Under the pieces are notes generated by a model, which saw only the letters and a list, made by a program, of their open reading frames with translations, made no database searches and was not told where the DNA came from. From Sphingomonas_O antarctica (GTDB lineage Bacteria; Pseudomonadota; Alphaproteobacteria; Sphingomonadales; Sphingomonadaceae), in the NCBI RefSeq assembly GCF_965137005.1, contig NZ_CBCRXM010000003.1, forward strand, positions 124,001-188,000: a stretch of 64,000 bases of DNA, read 5' to 3'. This document shows, piece by piece, positions 43,307-52,852 of this stretch. The position numbers and the translations under genes are program-made. Every line of letters begins with the position of its first letter. Positions within the stretch are counted from its first letter, which is position 1.

Positions 43307-44155
43307 TCAGTAAAAGAAGTCGTACTGCGCATCGACGACATAGCCGCTGCGTTCGTCGATCAGCAGCGCGTCGTTATAGTAACGTACCCAACGATACGGC
43401 GGATAAGCCGGGGGCAAGCGATACTGATATGGATCGTCGATCCAGTAGTTCCGCGAGAACAACAGCGAATTCAGCGTGATTCCGATGTCGAAGCGCCGAT
43501 ATCCGTAATTCCAGCCGTAAGGCGCATAATAGCGCGGGAGACTATAGAGATACCGGTTCGCGCTCCGGTAACGCTGCCAGTCGTAGCGGTTGTCGTTCCG
43601 CCAGCCGCGGTTCCAGTTGTTGCCGCCATTATAACCGTTGCCGTACCCGGGGCGTCCGTACCCATTGCCGTAGCGCGGGTCGATGCGACCGTTGTTGTTG
43701 CGGTCGAAACGCCGGTCGATCTGGCCATCGCGGTTGCGGTCGTAGCGCGCATCGACGCGGCCATTGCCGTTCGCATCGGCATCGCGGCGGTTACGCACAC
43801 CGTCGCCATCACGATCCCGGTCATAGCGATTGCGCACGCCATCACCATCACGGTCGCGGAAGCGATTTTGAGCCTGAGCCTGAGCCTGAGCTCGCGCCTG
43901 GACTGCAGCATTGCCTTGCCCGCCAAAATTGCGTCGGCCCTGGAATTCGGCACGGGGTGCCTGAACCTGGGCCGGTGCCTGAGCCTGCGCTTGCGGCGCG
44001 GGCTGTGCACGTTGCTGGCGTTCGCCACGATCGCGATGCTCACCGCGTTCGGCTTGCGGTTGCATCCCACGATCACGGTTTTCACCGCGCTGCGCCATTG
44101 CCGGGATCGCGGACGCCGCCGCGAGCAAGCCGGCCATTACGATCATCTTTCTCAT
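43307..44155 (-). CDS. RcnB-family protein with EF-hand-like Asp/Asn-rich repeats
   Basis: 282 aa. Signal peptide (cut near AMAQRG), an Arg/Gln/Ala-rich low-complexity region (including AQAQAQAQ), then about five tandem loops of the type DRDGDGVRN, DANGNGRVD, DRNRDGQID and DRNNNGRID (residues about 100-165), which fit EF-hand or thrombospondin-3-like calcium loops, then a Gly/Asn/Tyr region. A C-terminal RcnB-like domain ends it (PPYRWVRYYNDALLIDERSGYVVD). RcnB is a periplasmic Ni/Co homeostasis protein. ATG 44155 has GAGG 8 bases upstream; ATG 44161 is an alternative. Confidence 0.82.
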   Translation of the reverse strand: MRKMIVMAGLLAAASAIPAMAQRGENRDRGMQPQAERGEHRDRGERQQRAQPAPQAQAQAPAQVQAPRAEFQGRRNFGGQGNAAVQARAQAQAQAQNRFRDRDGDGVRNRYDRDRDGDGVRNRRDADANGNGRVDARYDRNRDGQIDRRFDRNNNGRIDPRYGNGYGRPGYGNGYNGGNNWNRGWRNDNRYDWQRYRSANRYLYSLPRYYAPYGWNYGYRRFDIGITLNSLLFSRNYWIDDPYQYRLPPAYPPYRWVRYYNDALLIDERSGYVVDAQYDFFY

Positions 44156-44262
44156 CGTCATGTCCTCAAAGCGGTTCCGCGCGATTGCGGTTCCCTGATG
44201 ACCATCCGATTCGCACAAATGATCTAGCGCAGGGCTGAACTCACTGTGCAGCAACGAGAAAG

Positions 44263-45027
44263 CTATTCGCGCCAGCTCTTGTCCGTGCGGTCGACCAGCC
44301 GGACCATCGCCGCGAACCCCGCCGCGCCCGCACCACCGGGAATTTGCGTGTGGTGCAGATCCCGCTGATGAATCGCGACGATATCGTCGGGCACGACAAT
44401 AGGCTGGCCCATCGACATCGTCTGGATCTGAATCTCGCACGCGCGTTGCAGCGCCCAATGTTTGATGAACACTTCGGGGAGCGTCTTGCCCATTACCAGA
44501 ATGCCGTGATTCTTGAGCAGCATCATCCGCTTGTTGCCAAGGCTTTCGAGGAAGCGCGGCCCCTCCTCGTCACGCACCGTCACGCCTTCGAAGTCGTGAT
44601 AGCCGAGCTGGCCGACAAAGTTGCAGGCATAGAAATTGACCGGCTGCAGCCCGCCTTCGACGCTGGACACCGCCATGCCGGCCGTCGTGTGCGTATGCGC
44701 GATCGCGTGCGCGTCGGGGATGTGTTTGTGGAACAAGGCATGCTGGACGAAGCCGGCCCGATTGACGTGCCATTCGGTCGGCGCGAGCACATTGCCCTCG
44801 ATATCGATCTTGACCAGGCTCGACGCGGTGATTTCCGAAAAATGCATCCCGTACGGGTTGATCAGGAACGCGCCCTCCTCGCCCGGCACTTTAACGGTGA
44901 TGTGGTTATAGATCATCTCCGACCAACCCATGTGCGCGAACACACGGTAGCAAGCGGCGAGCTCCTGCCGCGCCGCGCGTTCGGCTTCGGACATGTCCTG
45001 TTGCGGCTTGAGTGCGGTCGCCATCAT
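44263..45027 (-). CDS. Class II aldolase/adducin family protein
   Basis: 254 aa. The fold's zinc histidines show in AHTHTTAGMAV and the distal LKNHGILVMGKTLPEVF. The motif NHITVKVPGEEGAFLINPYGMHFSEI is typical. Members are aldolases, epimerases or decarboxylases acting on sugar phosphates and related hydroxy acids; the substrate is unassigned. Two adjacent ATGs (45027, 45024) follow AGAGGAGA and either could be used. Confidence 0.88.
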   Translation of the reverse strand: MMATALKPQQDMSEAERAARQELAACYRVFAHMGWSEMIYNHITVKVPGEEGAFLINPYGMHFSEITASSLVKIDIEGNVLAPTEWHVNRAGFVQHALFHKHIPDAHAIAHTHTTAGMAVSSVEGGLQPVNFYACNFVGQLGYHDFEGVTVRDEEGPRFLESLGNKRMMLLKNHGILVMGKTLPEVFIKHWALQRACEIQIQTMSMGQPIVVPDDIVAIHQRDLHHTQIPGGAGAAGFAAMVRLVDRTDKSWRE

Positions 45028-45074
45028 TGCTCTCCTCTTTGAGGGAGCATGCCACAATGGGTAGCGGGAGGAAA

Positions 45075-45230
45075 CTAGTCCTCGGTTTCCTCGGCGGGCG
45101 GACCCGGAATGGCGCGATTGCCATCGAGCCACTGGATCAGGTCGCGGTCGCGGCACCCTTGTGAGCAAAAGGGGTGGTGTTCCCCTGTCGCAGGGCGATC
45201 GCAGACCGGGCAGGTGTTGGCGGCAGGCAT
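45075..45230 (-). CDS. yacG: DNA gyrase inhibitor YacG
   Basis: 51-aa zinc-ribbon protein: CPVCDRP and HHPFCSQGCRDRDLIQWLDG, giving the four cysteine ligands and the family's W-L end. YacG binds and inhibits DNA gyrase in other proteobacteria. The acidic C-terminus (PPAEETED) is also typical. Confidence 0.9.
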   Translation of the reverse strand: MPAANTCPVCDRPATGEHHPFCSQGCRDRDLIQWLDGNRAIPGPPAEETED

Positions 45231-45294
45231 GGGTCAGAGATTGTGCATCGCGCGGGCGCATGCAAGACTTGCACGTTCAACGGAGCACTTAATC

Positions 45295-45420
45295 ATGGCC
45301 AAGGGTCAGATGAAATCGAGCAAGGAAACGCGCAAGCCGAAGAAGGAAAAGGTCAAGACCAACGCATCGCAACCGAGCCAGAAGGGCAAGGTCGTCGGGA
45401 TGACGACGATCAAGGAATAG
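45295..45420 (+). CDS. Small lysine-rich protein of unknown function
   Basis: 41 aa, highly basic: MAKGQMKSSKETRKPKKEKV then a polar tail ending GMTTIKE. No domain is recognised. The composition suggests nucleic-acid or ribosome binding. It overlaps nothing and its stop is 3 bases from the convergent DksA-like stop. Confidence 0.7.
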   Translation: MAKGQMKSSKETRKPKKEKVKTNASQPSQKGKVVGMTTIKE

Positions 45421-45423
45421 GCG

Positions 45424-45687
45424 TCACCGCAGCTGGCTGTCCTTCGAGCCGCGCCGGTTGAACAAGGCCGGTTGCGGCCGGGCGTCACGTAGGGACTGGC
45501 AGGCGATACAGGTGCGGACGCCCGGAACGGCCGCGCGTCGTTTGGCGGGGATTGCATCGCCGCAATCATCGCAATCCTCGGCGCCTGCACCATGGGACAA
45601 GCGCGCCCGCGCCGCGATCACCGCATCGGCGATGGTGTCGTCGATTTGATCCTGTACCGCGCCGTCGCGCGTCCATCCACCAGCCAT
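45424..45687 (-). CDS. DksA/TraR-type C4 zinc-finger protein
   Basis: 87 aa. The segment ARARLSHGAGAEDCDDCGDAIPAKRRAAVPGVRTCIACQ (cited in parts: CDDCG, IPAKRRAAVPG, CIACQ) is a C4 zinc finger of the DksA/TraR family. The short length resembles TraR-like proteins that bind RNA polymerase rather than full DksA. There is no clear ribosome site before ATG 45687. A near-consensus EcfG site (GGAAA-N16-CGTT) lies directly upstream on the same strand. Confidence 0.85.
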   Translation of the reverse strand: MAGGWTRDGAVQDQIDDTIADAVIAARARLSHGAGAEDCDDCGDAIPAKRRAAVPGVRTCIACQSLRDARPQPALFNRRGSKDSQLR

Positions 45688-45701
45688 AAGAGGAGAACGC
45701 G

Positions 45702-45791
45702 TTGACTTCGTTACGTTTCCCGTCGCCGCTTGATTCTGCGCCCGTCCGTGCGATGATCGCGGGAAAGTTTGGGGGAGGCAGATATGCGTAA
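45702..45791 (+). CDS. Possible 29-aa leader ORF overlapping the next gene's start
   Basis: TTG 45702 lies 5 bases after AGAGGAGA and opens a 29-codon frame (MTSLRFPSPLDSAP, ending GGGRYA) whose TAA falls 5 bases inside the following gene (start 45784). This layout suits translational coupling. Homology is unknown, and chance is possible. Confidence 0.3.
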   Translation: MTSLRFPSPLDSAPVRAMIAGKFGGGRYA

Positions 45792-46362
45792 GACGATACT
45801 GGCGATCGCACTGGCGAGTGTCATGGGCGGCACGGCCATGGCCGTCACGCTTCCGGCCGGCGACAGCAAGAACAACCCGCTCACGGGCGTCACGGCGGCA
45901 AGCGATGCGACCTTGGCCGGCACGGTAGTGCAGGACAGCAGCACACCGTTTGGCGGCAAGGGCATCAACGGCACAATCCAGGTCCGCGTGGTCAAGAGCA
46001 AAAAGACCGCCGGGTTCCATTATTACTGGCGGATCAGCAATGCCCCGGCATCGAAGGGGGCGATCAACACGCTCAACGTACACAGCTGGCCGGGCATGAC
46101 CGCTTATGAGGTTGAATATCGCATCGACGGCATGGGCAATGCGCGGCCGTTGACGGTGTCGCGGTACCACAATGCACTGGACAGCAACCCCAAGGAAAAG
46201 CTGATCAATTTTTACTTTGATCCCAAGCTGGCGATCCCGCCGGGACAGAGTTCGAAATGGTTCTTTATCAAAACTAGCGCGAAGACCAGCAGTCAGGTCA
46301 ATCTGTCAATCTATGGCACGCCCGGCTTCATCGCCAACGTAACGGGCCTGGGTCCGAAATAG
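45784..46362 (+). CDS. Secreted protein of unknown function
   Basis: 192 aa. Signal peptide (MRKTILAIALASVMGGTAMA) followed by a beta-rich mature domain with HYYWRISNAP, SWPGMTAYEVEYRID and a strand-rich end (VNLSIYGTPGFIANVTG). No known family is recognised. GGGGGAGG lies 8 bases upstream of the ATG. Periplasmic or extracellular location is inferred. Confidence 0.75.
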   Translation: MRKTILAIALASVMGGTAMAVTLPAGDSKNNPLTGVTAASDATLAGTVVQDSSTPFGGKGINGTIQVRVVKSKKTAGFHYYWRISNAPASKGAINTLNVHSWPGMTAYEVEYRIDGMGNARPLTVSRYHNALDSNPKEKLINFYFDPKLAIPPGQSSKWFFIKTSAKTSSQVNLSIYGTPGFIANVTGLGPK

Positions 46363-46380
46363 CGCTCCGATGTCGGCGCG

Positions 46381-46500
46381 TTAACGGCCCGCAGCAACCT
46401 CGGCGATCGGCGTGGACGCCGGAGCCGCCAATGCCGGCGCGGCGACGGTGACGACAAGCAACATGAGCGTCGCGGTGAGCAGGGCTGGGATACGGTTCAT
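46381..46500 (-). CDS. Possible 39-aa exported peptide
   Basis: The frame MNRIPALLTATLMLLVVTVA continues to an APALAAPAS cleavage-like site and ends AEVAAGR, so almost all of it is a signal sequence with a 13-residue mature part. The ribosome site is weak. It could be a real small exported peptide or the remnant of a gene. Confidence 0.4.
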   Translation of the reverse strand: MNRIPALLTATLMLLVVTVAAPALAAPASTPIAEVAAGR

Positions 46501-46539
46501 GACAGGACAACGTGCCACTGCGTCAGCGGTTGCATAAGG

Positions 46540-46953
46540 TCAGTCGTCCTCGGCCTCCACCCCCTCCGCCGTCATGCGGGCGACGAAATCCTTCATCGCC
46601 TGCAATTGTTCCGGCGGGTGGCTGGACCACTCCGTCACTTCCCCGACCACGCGCAAGGAGCCGCGGGTGCGATAGGATTTGGTCGGATTGCCGGGAAAGC
46701 GTTTGTCGGTGACGTTGGGATCGTTTTCCACCGCGCCGCTGGGCTCGACCAGGTAGATGCGTTCGCGCGCGGCGCCCTGGGCCAGTTCGGCACCCCAGAT
46801 CGCAGCCTCCAGTGTGGCGGCAAAGTAGATCCAGCCGGCGGGCTTGCCCGTGCCGAAATTGGTCATCCAGCCGGGCTGAAGCTGGTCCCCCACGGCCAAG
46901 TTCGCGCGGGTGCCGTGATAGTAAGGTGGCGGAGCGATAGGGTGGTCGGTCAT
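46540..46953 (-). CDS. arr: NAD+-rifampin ADP-ribosyltransferase Arr
   Basis: 137 aa, full Arr length. The N-terminal PYYHGTRANLAVGDQL and GWIYFAATLEAAIWGAELA, then the IYLVEPSGAVENDPNVTDKRFPGNPTKSYR pattern (given in parts), are diagnostic. It transfers ADP-ribose to a hydroxyl of rifamycins and inactivates them. No mobile element is seen nearby, so it looks like a resident gene. ATG 46953 is chosen over TTG 46959. Confidence 0.93.
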   Translation of the reverse strand: MTDHPIAPPPYYHGTRANLAVGDQLQPGWMTNFGTGKPAGWIYFAATLEAAIWGAELAQGAARERIYLVEPSGAVENDPNVTDKRFPGNPTKSYRTRGSLRVVGEVTEWSSHPPEQLQAMKDFVARMTAEGVEAEDD

Positions 46954-46978
46954 CTCCAAACCCTAACCCACAGCATGA

Positions 46979-47473
46979 TCAGGCGGCAACGCCCCGCGCA
47001 CGCCACAGGGTACGCCAGGCCGCGAACGCAACCAGCACCAGCATAATGCCCTGCGCCACCAGCACCGCAGGCTCCGCACCCGTCGGGGCCAAGGCGTGGA
47101 GCGCGGGGACTTTCTGAAACGACTGGACCACCAGCACGACCATGTTGAGCCACTGCGCGATCAATGCGGTGGCGAGGTAGACGATACGCCACCGGCCGGC
47201 GAGCCGAACCGCGAACAGCGCGTAAAGCGACAGCGCGAGGAGTATCAGCGAGATCACCCCGAAAATCACCGCTGGCGTCACGCCGACCAGCGGGAACAGA
47301 AAGCCGGTGGCGCTAGTCAGGATAGTGAAGGCGAGGAACAGCATATTGGCCGCCCACAACCACCGCCCGCCGAACGCCAGCGCACCGAAAAAAATCAATC
47401 CGGCGGCAATCGCCACCAGGCTGATCACAGTATGCAAATCGGTAAAGGCGGCGAGCGACAGGCCGAACATCAT
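46979..47473 (-). CDS. Integral membrane protein of unknown function
   Basis: 164 aa with four or five hydrophobic helices (about residues 12-32, 40-60, 63-84, 96-118 and a last one near 135-155) and short loops. No characterised family is recognised. ATG 47473 lies 7 bases after GGGGGA; adjacent start codons 47470 and 47476 are alternatives. Same strand as arr, 25 bases upstream of it, so the two may be co-transcribed. Confidence 0.75.
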   Translation of the reverse strand: MMFGLSLAAFTDLHTVISLVAIAAGLIFFGALAFGGRWLWAANMLFLAFTILTSATGFLFPLVGVTPAVIFGVISLILLALSLYALFAVRLAGRWRIVYLATALIAQWLNMVVLVVQSFQKVPALHALAPTGAEPAVLVAQGIMLVLVAFAAWRTLWRARGVAA

Positions 47474-47549
47474 CACGACTTCCCCCGAAGTTATGGCGCG
47501 AGCGTAACACGATTCGGGGCGATCCGCGAGCGATGCAAGTCGCGAAACT

Positions 47550-48290
47550 TTAGTCTAACTTTAGCCCTGAAACGCGCTTGCGCCGCTGGCGCGTCTTCAC
47601 CGGCGGGGCGTGTTTCAGGCGCTCCAGCGCCGCCTCCTTTTCGGGCGGCAGGGCAAAGTCCCCGGGGTCGGTCCAGTCACGCCAATGGCCGGAGATTTCG
47701 CCGTCCATGATGTCGGCGCATTGAATGTCGCTGACGATATCGTGCGACAGGTCCTCGGGCGGCGCGGGGAGTTGCGGCTCCATCGCACGGAGCGCCTCGG
47801 CAACGCTGGGCGCCTGGGCCGGCGTGACTCCGGCCTCGTCGGACCCCGCCTGCAGCGAAGCTGGCCGGCAATCGCCAGCGCTTGTTGCGCGCGTCTCTCG
47901 CTTCGCTGCGTTTCGCTCACGCTCGGTGTCTCGGGCGTAAATTTCGGGACGATGCGCGCGGAGGAGGAATTGAAGCAGGCGGTCGTTATAGACGATGCGC
48001 GTGCCGATGATGCTGCCGTCGCGGGCATAGATTGTCTGTTCGACCCCGCGCAGCACGCGTTCATAGGCGGTCGCTTCGAGCAGGTCGGCCGCATTGTCGA
48101 GCGCGGCTCGCCACGCGGCGGCAAAGCCTTCGGCGCCCGGCGCACGCTTCAGCGCATAGGCCGCCTGCTCGGTCATGTTCACCGCCATCGCGGCCAGTTT
48201 GACGACGCCCGTATCGGCCAGAACCTCGACAAAGCGCCGCTGCCGCTCCGGCGTCCAGCCGTCCGCGCGACGGCGGCGGCGAACAGGCAC
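47550..48290 (-). CDS. Helix-turn-helix protein resembling terminase-small-subunit-like sphingomonad proteins
   Basis: 246 aa from GTG 48290. RADGWTPERQRRFVEVLADTG and VKLAAMAVNMTEQAAYALKRAP form an HTH-like N-terminal region, followed by RVLRGVEQTIYARDG and YNDRLLQFLLRAHRPEIY, and a disordered acidic C-terminus. The open frame continues upstream of the GTG (FDTEYDPADYRW) without a usable start codon. A plausible N-terminus (ATG 48429, MSTQPHPIAPAAA) sits in a different frame, so the gene may be frameshifted. Confidence 0.6.
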   Translation of the reverse strand: MPVRRRRRADGWTPERQRRFVEVLADTGVVKLAAMAVNMTEQAAYALKRAPGAEGFAAAWRAALDNAADLLEATAYERVLRGVEQTIYARDGSIIGTRIVYNDRLLQFLLRAHRPEIYARDTERERNAAKRETRATSAGDCRPASLQAGSDEAGVTPAQAPSVAEALRAMEPQLPAPPEDLSHDIVSDIQCADIMDGEISGHWRDWTDPGDFALPPEKEAALERLKHAPPVKTRQRRKRVSGLKLD

Positions 48291-48547
48291 CCAGCGATAG
48301 TCGGCGGGGTCGTATTCGGTGTCGAACGCGACCTCCCTCGGCGCAGTGATCGAACTCGCCGGAGTTGTGGACGGGAGCCGGCGCGAAGGACGCGGCGGCG
48401 GGGGCGATGGGGTGAGGTTGTGTGCTCATCCACGAGGGTAGCGCAGGAGATTCCCTATTTTGGAAGAGTTTTGTATGCGCTACACATACTTCGAGGCCTA
48501 GCCCGCGGAGAGCTGACCACGGTCTGACACATCCGTCGTCGAGATGT

Positions 48548-49081
48548 CTAAGATTCGTGCTCATACTCTTGGGCAAACAGCAGATATGACCTCTTAACTG
48601 ACATCAAAAAACTCAGCAAGAAATGCGAGTACAGCGCAATTAAGATCGCCGTATAAATACCTCTATTAGTGGGAAGTGCGTAGTAAATAAGTGACATCAC
48701 GACGCCAACGGAGGCTATCATTATGAGATAACTTACATTTGCATTGAGCTGTCGTAACGTTACTCGCTTAGCATTCTCAACATCTGCAAGGGCCTTCTTA
48801 TAGAGCGTGTTATCCGGCGAGCGCCAATTACGGACGTGAATATTGAACAGACCAATTTGAACGTTCAGCAACAAGCCTGCAAATATTCCGAAGACGGACG
48901 TTGAAGTGTAATATATCTGGGCGTTAAATAGCCATCCCTGCCACGATGACACACAACCTAAGGCAACAGGTAGCGCATAAAAGGTAACTGCATCCCAAAC
49001 GTATATTCCCTGGCCATTCTCGGTAGTTAACGTCTGCCAGTGAGCAACGAGGATGTCTCTCAGATCAATTTTGGATGTCAT
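48548..49081 (-). CDS. Four-helix membrane protein of the AT-rich two-gene cassette
   Basis: 177 aa. A charged N-terminal stretch (MTSKIDLRDILVAHWQTLTT) precedes four hydrophobic segments arranged as two hairpins (about residues 28-50, 58-80, 114-136 and 140-162), with a polar loop (SPDNTLYKKALADVENAKR) between the pairs. No known family is recognised. The ATG shares one base with the stop of the upstream 277-aa gene (TGATG), so translation is coupled. Base composition is far more AT-rich than neighbours (38% GC counted for 48601-48660). Horizontal acquisition is inferred. Confidence 0.8.
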   Translation of the reverse strand: MTSKIDLRDILVAHWQTLTTENGQGIYVWDAVTFYALPVALGCVSSWQGWLFNAQIYYTSTSVFGIFAGLLLNVQIGLFNIHVRNWRSPDNTLYKKALADVENAKRVTLRQLNANVSYLIMIASVGVVMSLIYYALPTNRGIYTAILIALYSHFLLSFLMSVKRSYLLFAQEYEHES

Positions 49082-49914
49082 CAGCTTCCAATTTTTTCAT
49101 GGAAATCGGCCAAGATCGCGTCAATCTCCTTGACCGCATCAGCATACACTAGATGACCGTCTACAATTTTGAGTCCATCGCTGAGGTCGATCGTTCCAGT
49201 GTCAGCACTCGGTCCGATGATGCCTACCTTACGGGCACGGCCACCAACGCGAATATCAGCAAATGCCTCTCTGAACTCCAATCCTTCGTGCATGATGACG
49301 CCATCTTTGGTCGTGACATCGTCCATTACATCCGCCAGAGCACAAAGAGTGCTACGTCTCCTAGCCTTAATAACGACCTCAATATCGACTGGCGAAGTGG
49401 GCTTGAATGGCGATAGACGATCCGCAATGTCCGAATTCGCTCTTGGCGATACAAAAACAAGCCGCTTAACCGGAGCACTACCGAAAAGACTTCCTTTAGA
49501 ATCGTTTGGCATAACTTTTCTGAATCTAATCGAATGCTTAGGCCACTTCTTCTCTGCGAACAACCTGAATCCACCTTGAACTAAATCGACGCAAGAGCGA
49601 ACACCGAAAGATTGTAGGGCAACGAGCAAATAGTCTGAGTTTTTTGGTTTCCAAAATTTGTAGATCAGGGGGATCTGCTCAACATCAGACGCCAACCGAT
49701 CATATCTTTTTGCGTTAGACACGCCGTCTAGTAGCTTGCTGGTGAAGCCGTACGAACCATAATGGAGAAGACCGGCAACCGTACCACTCGTATCTTCCTG
49801 AGGTTTTTCGACATACCATGATCTTTCACGATCTTTATCGTTAGTCCGCTTCTGGTGGTGCTTAAGGAACTCCTTCACCAACGCCATTGGATCCGACGGG
49901 AGGCTTTTAAACAA
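49081..49914 (-). CDS. Soluble protein of unknown function, first gene of the AT-rich cassette
   Basis: 277 aa, no signal peptide or membrane helix. A Lys/Arg-rich N-terminus (KHHQKRTNDKDRERSWYVE), a central region with HYGSYGFTSKLLDG, IPLIYKFWKPKNSDYLLVAL and a VKRLVFVSPRANSDIADRL strand, then a C-terminal GGRARKVGIIGPSADTG and VDGHLVYADAVKEIDAIL segment. No family is recognised. The TTG start 49914 follows AAAGGAAG; ATG 49887 lacks a ribosome site. It leads the pair with the four-helix membrane protein. A two-component effector or defence-like role is a guess from architecture only. Confidence 0.78.
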   Translation of the reverse strand: MFKSLPSDPMALVKEFLKHHQKRTNDKDRERSWYVEKPQEDTSGTVAGLLHYGSYGFTSKLLDGVSNAKRYDRLASDVEQIPLIYKFWKPKNSDYLLVALQSFGVRSCVDLVQGGFRLFAEKKWPKHSIRFRKVMPNDSKGSLFGSAPVKRLVFVSPRANSDIADRLSPFKPTSPVDIEVVIKARRRSTLCALADVMDDVTTKDGVIMHEGLEFREAFADIRVGGRARKVGIIGPSADTGTIDLSDGLKIVDGHLVYADAVKEIDAILADFHEKIGS

Positions 49915-50430
49915 GACTTCCTTTGAGGACCCTTTCTCGGAAACGAAACCTTGTAAATCCGGACTCCAATAGCGTGTGGCATGCCACCTCCAATCTATCT
50001 ACCTCTTTAGCTTTTTCTCTCGCGCAGTAAATTGGTCCGCACGGTTTTGGACGAAATTTGATCGTTCTTGAAGATTTTAACAGCCGCTTTCACTTTCGCG
50101 CTGGCGCCAGAGTGGTCCCGTGTTCATAAAACCGCAAAATCAGGCAGCCGAGGAATATGGTCACCAATACTAATAAAGGCATATCACCAGCTTGTGGCCG
50201 TGCCGCATTCGGATCGTGATTGACAGGCGGCCATAATGATCGCGTGGACCAAGCTGGTGACTGCGTAGAACCAGATCGGCGGAGCGTTTGCGTCAAACTG
50301 CGCGCCGCCCTTCCACAAACTGCAATCGCGAATGATCAAAACGCACTTGTCAGTTGCAAAGCCGTACTTATGCTGCACTGCAATAAGAGGGTTCCGGAAG
50401 CAATTCGTCCTGCAACAGGGAGTTATTGCC
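49915..50430. other. Intergenic region flanking the AT-rich cassette
   Basis: 516 bases with no convincing gene. The first about 180 bases are AT-rich and probably hold the promoter of the 277-aa gene. From about 50090 the composition returns to normal. A 30-codon hydrophobic frame on the minus strand (50090-50182, MPLLVLVTIFLGCLILRFYE) is possible but unsupported. No tRNA, integrase or direct repeat marking an insertion site was found by eye. Confidence 0.5.
49976..49987. promoter_or_regulatory. Perfect palindrome upstream of the cassette
   Basis: GTGGCATGCCAC, a 12-base perfect dyad 62-73 bases before the TTG start of the 277-aa gene, in an otherwise AT-rich stretch. A possible operator. 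Confidence 0.35.
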
Positions 50431-50721
50431 ATGATCCGTAAAACCATAATGTTCGCCGGCCTTGCCGCCGCCTTGTCCCTGCCGGTTGCCGCGCAGGCTG
50501 GCACCACCCCGATCACATTCGTTCGCGATGGCACGACTTATGTCTATGCGGTCGCGCAGCATAAGGGGTTTCAGGTGTTGACGGGGACCGCTGGTTCGAT
50601 CCCGTTCGAGCTGGTCGTCCGTGGCAACGAGGTCGTTGGGTCGTTCGACGGCGCGCCCATCGCATTTCCGATGAGCGACGTCCGGCGCACGTCGGCTGTG
50701 GTCGAAATCGCCCAACGCTGA
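50431..50721 (+). CDS. Small secreted protein of unknown function
   Basis: 96 aa. Signal peptide (FAGLAAALSLPVAAQAG), mature part beta-rich: TPITFVRDGTTYVYAV, GFQVLTGTAG, FELVVRGNEVVGSFDG and FPMSDVR. GGGAG lies 9 bases before ATG 50431. No family is recognised; the pattern suggests a small beta-barrel or sandwich exported to the periplasm. Confidence 0.7.
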   Translation: MIRKTIMFAGLAAALSLPVAAQAGTTPITFVRDGTTYVYAVAQHKGFQVLTGTAGSIPFELVVRGNEVVGSFDGAPIAFPMSDVRRTSAVVEIAQR

Positions 50722-50769
50722 ACCGGGTTTAGCGGCGCGGGATTTAACGGCGCGGGTGGGGCGGCACGA

Positions 50770-52689
<1,920 letters not shown>

Positions 52690-52730
52690 GCGCGTGCTCT
52701 CCAGTGACGGAGTGCGGGCGCGAAAACCGC

Positions 52731-52817
52731 TCCCTTCCTCCGCCCGTGCTAACGGGATCAGGTTCGCGGGTTCGGCTCTCGCCATCTCAGCCGATCACGC
52801 GGCACCCCGGGGATGCG
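52731..52817 (-). promoter_or_regulatory. TPP riboswitch (THI element) of thiC
   Basis: On the minus strand: CCCCGGGGTGCC, then GGCTGAGATGGCGAGAGCC, then ACCCGCGAACCTGATC and a closing GTTAGCACGGGCGGAGG, matching the conserved CUGAGA and ACCUGAUC cores of the thiamine-pyrophosphate aptamer. It lies between the upstream dehydrogenase gene's stop and the thiC start. Limits are approximate. Confidence 0.92.
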
Positions 52818-52852
52818 CCAAGCCTACGCCGTCCCCGCCGCCGTGAAAAGCG

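Noticed and set aside
44156..44210. Tandem GGTTCC motifs read as EcfG promoter elements upstream of the RcnB-like gene
   Set aside because: The corresponding -10 would be CGCT and lies too close to the start codon.
48548..49914. Assignment of the AT-rich pair as the Kiwa (KwaA/KwaB) defence system
   Set aside because: Layout is comparable (membrane + soluble), but gene order is reversed and no KwaB-like (DUF4868) sequence pattern is visible.
48430..50430. Integrative element with attachment sites
   Set aside because: No integrase, transposase, tRNA gene or flanking direct repeats were found by eye, so only a compositional anomaly can be claimed.
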